DNA of 43,123 bases from Lachnospiraceae bacterium. GTDB lineage: Bacteria > Bacillota > Clostridia > Lachnospirales > Lachnospiraceae. The translations under genes were made by a program, and so were the position numbers. Positions 39,946-43,123 of this stretch are shown piece by piece. The stretch covers positions 1-43,123 of the forward strand of contig JAILBQ010000045.1 of the NCBI GenBank assembly GCA_024680815.1, read 5' to 3'. The notes beneath the pieces are model-generated. The model searched no databases, was not told the origin of the DNA, and saw nothing but the letters and a program-made list of their open reading frames with translations. How positions within the stretch are numbered: the first letter of the stretch is position 1; the number at the start of each line of letters is the position of its first letter.

Positions 39946-41181
39946 TCATTTCAGGTACTTCCAGGGATTGACGTAGGAGCCGTCCTCTCGCACCCCGAAA
40001 TGCAGATGGGGCCCGGTGGAACGCCCTGTGGAACCCACCGCCCCGATCTTATCCCCCCTTGAAACCGACTGTCCCTCAGACACATCAATGGAGGAGGCAT
40101 GCATATAAACCGTAATGATGTTGCTTCCGTGATCTATCATCACATAATTGCCCATGGAAGCGGAATAGCCCGCGGCAATAACGTTCCCGTCCGCCGCCGC
40201 GTAAATCGGAGTGCCGGTGGGCGCCGCAAAATCAACGCCGTTATGCATCATCTCCACTCCCAGCGTCGGATGCATCCGCATTCCGAATTCATCGGAGATC
40301 CGGGTATAATTCGGACACGGGTGGGCAAAAGTGCCTCCGCCGTATTTTCGCGCCTCCTCGGCAAGGCGGGCGCGTTCGGCCTTTATTGCCGCTTCCAGAG
40401 AAGCAATGATCGCGTTCTGCTCTTCGATCATCTGCTGATATTCCCGGATCTGGGCCTGCTTATCGCCAATCGAAGCGGTATAAGCCGCCACCTCGTTTTC
40501 CTTTCGCTCCATCAGCTGTCTCGAAGCTTCAGCCTCCGACTCAGCCTTAAGCTTCTCTTCCTCAAGAGCCTCTTCCTCGGCCTTTAGGCGCTTCTCTATG
40601 GTTTTCACCTCTTCAATGGCCGCCCCGAATTCGTCCAGCTTCTTCTTATCGTAGCGCGCGATATCCTCCAGATATTCGGCACGGTTTAAGAGCTCTCCAA
40701 AGCTTCTGGAGGTGAGTATCGCCTCCGCCAGGGTTTCGGATCTGGATTCATACGAAACCCTGACACGCATTTTCATAAATTCATACTGCTCTTCGGCACG
40801 CCTCTTCGCATCTTCAAGCTCCCGCCCGGTCTCTTCTATCTCCGAGAGCTTTTCAGCTATATTGCCCGAAAGAACTTCAATCTTTTTTTCGATATCCGTA
40901 ATCTCGGCATCTATCTTTTCAATATATTCTTCCGTATCCCCTTTTGCGCTCTCAAGGGCGGCAATCACCTTTTCAGCCTGTGCGCTTCCCGCTGCCAGTG
41001 CTTCCTTTGCCCGCTTTGCATCATCAACACCTTTTTCATCTTCCCTGATTTTATCGTTTGTAAAAAAAACGGACGAATCCTTGTCGTCCTCATCCGCCCG
41101 AACCTTAAGCGGAGACACTGCCATAATCCCCGCCGCAAGCACAGACAATATCACCAGGTATATCCGACGTTTCCGCTTCAT
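39946..41181 (-). CDS. Coiled-coil M23 peptidase, EnvC-like murein hydrolase (activator)
   Basis: 411 aa. A signal peptide (KRKRRIYLVILSVLAAGIMA, cleavage after about VRA) is followed by about 230 residues of coiled coil rich in Glu, Lys and Ala, then an M23 domain (about 285-411). The zinc ligands H313 and D317 (MMHNGVDFA) and H394 (PHLHFG), plus catalytic H361 (VYMHASS), are all kept, so unlike E. coli EnvC this protein should be an active endopeptidase. It follows ftsX by 6 bp. FtsEX-controlled coiled-coil hydrolases (EnvC, CwlO, PcsB) open peptidoglycan for growth and division, and the same role is inferred here. Confidence 0.93.
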   Translation of the reverse strand: MKRKRRIYLVILSVLAAGIMAVSPLKVRADEDDKDSSVFFTNDKIREDEKGVDDAKRAKEALAAGSAQAEKVIAALESAKGDTEEYIEKIDAEITDIEKKIEVLSGNIAEKLSEIEETGRELEDAKRRAEEQYEFMKMRVRVSYESRSETLAEAILTSRSFGELLNRAEYLEDIARYDKKKLDEFGAAIEEVKTIEKRLKAEEEALEEEKLKAESEAEASRQLMERKENEVAAYTASIGDKQAQIREYQQMIEEQNAIIASLEAAIKAERARLAEEARKYGGGTFAHPCPNYTRISDEFGMRMHPTLGVEMMHNGVDFAAPTGTPIYAAADGNVIAAGYSASMGNYVMIDHGSNIITVYMHASSIDVSEGQSVSRGDKIGAVGSTGRSTGPHLHFGVREDGSYVNPWKYLK

Positions 41182-41187
41182 CCGGTG

Positions 41188-42090
41188 TTAAACCTTAAGA
41201 TACCGGTGTACCGACATAAAACTCCCCAGAAAACCTATACCCACACCCATGATCAGCGCCACTGGCAAAAGTGTATAGAAAATCTCGTTTACCGGCAGAA
41301 ACTTGAGAAGGGAATTAAGCAGGCTGAAATGCTCGATAACATAAGCCGTAATCCGGCTGTATATAAAGTAGACCACCACCAGCGGCACGGCTGCCCCCAG
41401 GAACCCCAGAAAAATGCCTTCAAAAACAAAGGGCGCCCGCACAACAAAATCCGTTGCCCCGATAAGCTTCATGATTCCGATTTCCTCCCGGCGTACCGCA
41501 ATGCCCGCTGCCACCGTATTGCTGATAAGGAAAATCGACACGAGAAAAAGAATTCCTATGATGCCCATGGCAACATATCCCACCAGGGAGTTCACGCTGG
41601 AAAGCATGTTCGCGACTATGGCGGACTTACGTACCTGGCGCACCCCTTGCTGGGCCTCCAGATATGAAACAAGCTCATCCTGCATCGAGACATCGTTTAA
41701 GTATATTTCGTAGTTGTCATCGCCCTCCAGCGGGTTGTCGTCACCGAAGCTGTCTGCGTATTCCCCCAGATTTTCCGCCCTGAAGGTTTCCCAGGCTTCC
41801 TCGGCGGAAACAAACTCCACACGGGAAACCTCGCCCCGCTTTTTTATATCCTCTCCGATTTCCGCGATCCTCCCGTCAGCGATGCCCTCTTCAAAAAAGA
41901 CCGTAACGGCCACGCTCTGCTGGGCCTCTCTGACAATATACTGAAAATTGAGGACAACGGAATAGAACAGGCCGAAGAGAAAAACACAGGAGCCTATGGT
42001 TGCCAGGGTTGCCAGGGAAAAAAGCTTGTTTCTGAATATATTCTTTATACCCTGCCCGAAAGAATAAAAAAAGCTGTTAATAATCCTCAT
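41188..42090 (-). CDS. ftsX: Cell division membrane protein FtsX
   Basis: 300 aa from ATG 42090 (begins [20 protein letters not shown]), preferred over 42123 because GAGGTGG lies 8 nt upstream and the known N-terminus starts here. Four membrane helices lie at about 20-45, 165-195, 215-240 and 265-290, with an outer domain of about 110 residues between the first two (ITVFFEEG-like VTVFFEEGIAD, VEFVSAEEAWETF). FtsX passes the FtsE ATPase cycle to an outside hydrolase, here the neighbouring M23 protein. The start overlaps ftsE by 14 bp. Confidence 0.94.
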   Translation of the reverse strand: MRIINSFFYSFGQGIKNIFRNKLFSLATLATIGSCVFLFGLFYSVVLNFQYIVREAQQSVAVTVFFEEGIADGRIAEIGEDIKKRGEVSRVEFVSAEEAWETFRAENLGEYADSFGDDNPLEGDDNYEIYLNDVSMQDELVSYLEAQQGVRQVRKSAIVANMLSSVNSLVGYVAMGIIGILFLVSIFLISNTVAAGIAVRREEIGIMKLIGATDFVVRAPFVFEGIFLGFLGAAVPLVVVYFIYSRITAYVIEHFSLLNSLLKFLPVNEIFYTLLPVALIMGVGIGFLGSFMSVHRYLKV

Positions 42091-42805
42091 CGATATATCC
42101 ACCTCTTGCCTGATCCGAGACAATCACACCTTTTTTCATGGTGATCACACGCTTTTGCATGGCGTTTACGATCTCCCGGTTATGAGTCACCACGACCACC
42201 GTTGTTCCGTCCTCATTTATTTCCTCCAGAAGCTTCATGATTTCCCAGGAATTTTTCGGATCCAGATTTCCCGTGGGCTCGTCGGCCAGAAGAATAGGCG
42301 GATCATTAATAATAGCCCGGGCAAGGGCTACTCGCTGCTGCTCTCCTCCGGACAGGTGCCGGGGATTCTGTTTATATTTTTCCGCCAGTCCCACCAGGGA
42401 AAGAACACTGGGAACGTTTTTGCGAATCTTCCTGGAAGGAACGGAGATCACCCGCTGGGCAAAAGCCACGTTCTCATAGACGTTTCGATCCTTGAGCAGA
42501 CGGAAATCCTGAAAAACCACTCCGATATTTCTCCGGTATTTCGGAAGCTTTGAATGACGGAGCTTTCCCACATTAACATTGTTTACTATGATAGTTCCGC
42601 CCGTGGGGCGAAGCTCGTGAAGCAGAAGCTTTATAAGAGTTGATTTTCCCGAACCGCTGTCCCCGACGATAAAGACAAACTCCCCGGCCTCTACCTCAAG
42701 GGAAATCCGATCCAGCGCCGGAGAGCCGTCCCGGGAATAATTCATGCTGACCTCCTCCAGAGAAATCAGCGCTCTCGGTTCGCTTTGTATTCTGCCTTTT
42801 TTCAT
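42077..42805 (-). CDS. ftsE: Cell division ATPase FtsE
   Basis: 242 aa ABC ATPase. Walker [15 protein letters not shown] (about 48-61), Q-loop VVFQDFRLL, signature [15 protein letters not shown], Walker [13 protein letters not shown] and H-loop [10 protein letters not shown] are intact. The N-terminus has a short extension (about 12 residues) and the C-terminus ends in an acidic YIDEDY tail. It drives FtsX in the membrane to control peptidoglycan hydrolysis. GGGAGGAG lies before the ATG; the regulator gene upstream ends 23 bp away. Confidence 0.95.
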   Translation of the reverse strand: MKKGRIQSEPRALISLEEVSMNYSRDGSPALDRISLEVEAGEFVFIVGDSGSGKSTLIKLLLHELRPTGGTIIVNNVNVGKLRHSKLPKYRRNIGVVFQDFRLLKDRNVYENVAFAQRVISVPSRKIRKNVPSVLSLVGLAEKYKQNPRHLSGGEQQRVALARAIINDPPILLADEPTGNLDPKNSWEIMKLLEEINEDGTTVVVVTHNREIVNAMQKRVITMKKGVIVSDQARGGYIDEDY

Positions 42806-42828
42806 CGAAAAGCCACTCCTCCCGAAGC

Positions 42829-43123
42829 CTACAGGCTGTTCATGTATTTCATATATCTGGAAACCATCAGCGCGATTTTAAAAGTAATGGCATCCTCAAA
42901 TATCCTCAGATCCAGTCCCGTCATTTTCTGCAGCTTATCAAGCCTGTAGACCAGAGTGTTCCTGTGAATAAACAGTTGTCTCGAAGTCTCGGAAACATTG
43001 AGGGAATTTTCAAAAAATTTGTCTATGGTTATCAGCATCTCCTCGTCAAAATCCTCGGGAGAATGGCCGCCGAAAATCTCACTTATAAACATACGGCAGA
43101 GCGGAAGGGGAAGATGATATATA
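42829..43123 (-). CDS. PucR/CdaR-type regulator, C-terminal part (truncated by window edge)
   Basis: The open frame continues beyond the right edge, so the N-terminus is missing; the visible 97 residues start IYHLPLPLCRMFISEIFGGH. The C-terminal half is the PucR/CdaR helix-turn-helix: FFENSLNVSETSRQLFIHRN followed by TLVYRLDKLQKMTGLDLRIF. Such proteins bind DNA with this domain and sense ligands through variable N-terminal parts. It is co-directional with ftsE (23-bp gap) and may share its transcript. Ligand and targets cannot be known from this part. Confidence 0.85.
   Translation of the reverse strand, partial: IYHLPLPLCRMFISEIFGGHSPEDFDEEMLITIDKFFENSLNVSETSRQLFIHRNTLVYRLDKLQKMTGLDLRIFEDAITFKIALMVSRYMKYMNSL

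Noticed and set aside
1..43123. Mobile element, prophage or CRISPR array
   Set aside because: No transposase, integrase, phage protein, terminal repeats or regularly spaced repeats were seen.

Overview
The window looks like chromosomal DNA of a Gram-positive Clostridia member, most likely a Lachnospiraceae-type (Butyrivibrio-like) anaerobe. I judge this from gene content and order by eye: an ireB-ruvX-DUF1292 cluster, ftsE-ftsX-M23-ctpA, RNase J with a YlbF-family protein, a 7TM hybrid kinase, a VTC/DUF4956/CotH set, a GT11 fucosyltransferase, and roughly half G+C. I found no tRNA, rRNA, CRISPR array, insertion sequence or phage gene. Genes are packed with many 1-8 bp overlaps, and no gap reaches 300 bp.

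Region 1 (1-9.5 kb and on to 10.4 kb) is a surface-glycan locus. A PglK/MsbA-like flippase, a GT2 and an alpha-1,2-fucosyltransferase-like GT11 read rightward. A GT-A transferase, a CatB-like O-acetyltransferase, a GT2 and a GT4 read leftward. A lone rightward GT2 follows, and then a GT4 and a GtrB/DPM1-like GT2 that form the tail of the next operon.

Region 2 (8.4-15.1 kb, leftward) starts at an ireB promoter: ireB, ruvX, DUF1292, RNase J, YlbF family, an MltG stub (membrane anchor plus LysM-like domain, no catalytic domain), a U32 (TrhP-like) protein, then two glycosyltransferases. It matches the Bacillus yrzL-yrrK-yrzB-yrrL-...-yrrO order with RNase J and YlbF inserted.

Region 3 (15.1-20.2 kb, leftward) holds a GtrII-like membrane protein and then a VTC polyphosphate polymerase, DUF4956 membrane protein and CotH kinase operon with its own promoter. 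Region 4 (20.3-26.1 kb, rightward) is prmA-rsmE-cysteine desulfurase-thiI-membrane protein: ribosome and tRNA modification. An HPr-like protein without its active-site histidine (leftward) and mtaB (rightward) follow.

Region 5 (27.8-43.1 kb, leftward) runs from a truncated PucR/CdaR-type regulator through ftsE, ftsX, an M23 hydrolase activator, ctpA, a hybrid histidine kinase, a GGDEF cyclase, uvrB, a polyprenol-phosphate mannosyltransferase-like GT2 and uvrA to manC. ManC makes GDP-mannose, which could feed the mannosyltransferase and, through GDP-fucose, the fucosyltransferase.

The most interesting points are: (i) a 204-bp uvrA-manC gap with its own promoter, a 9-bp long-range stem, two identical 8-nt arms competing for one complementary arm of a terminator, and a 36-codon ORF overlapping the manC start; (ii) three genes whose consensus -10 boxes lie 6-7 nt before the start codon, which predicts leaderless mRNAs; (iii) the VTC-DUF4956-CotH set as a possible polyphosphate export and surface kinase module; (iv) intrinsic terminators hidden in the opposing gene's coding sequence at convergent junctions.
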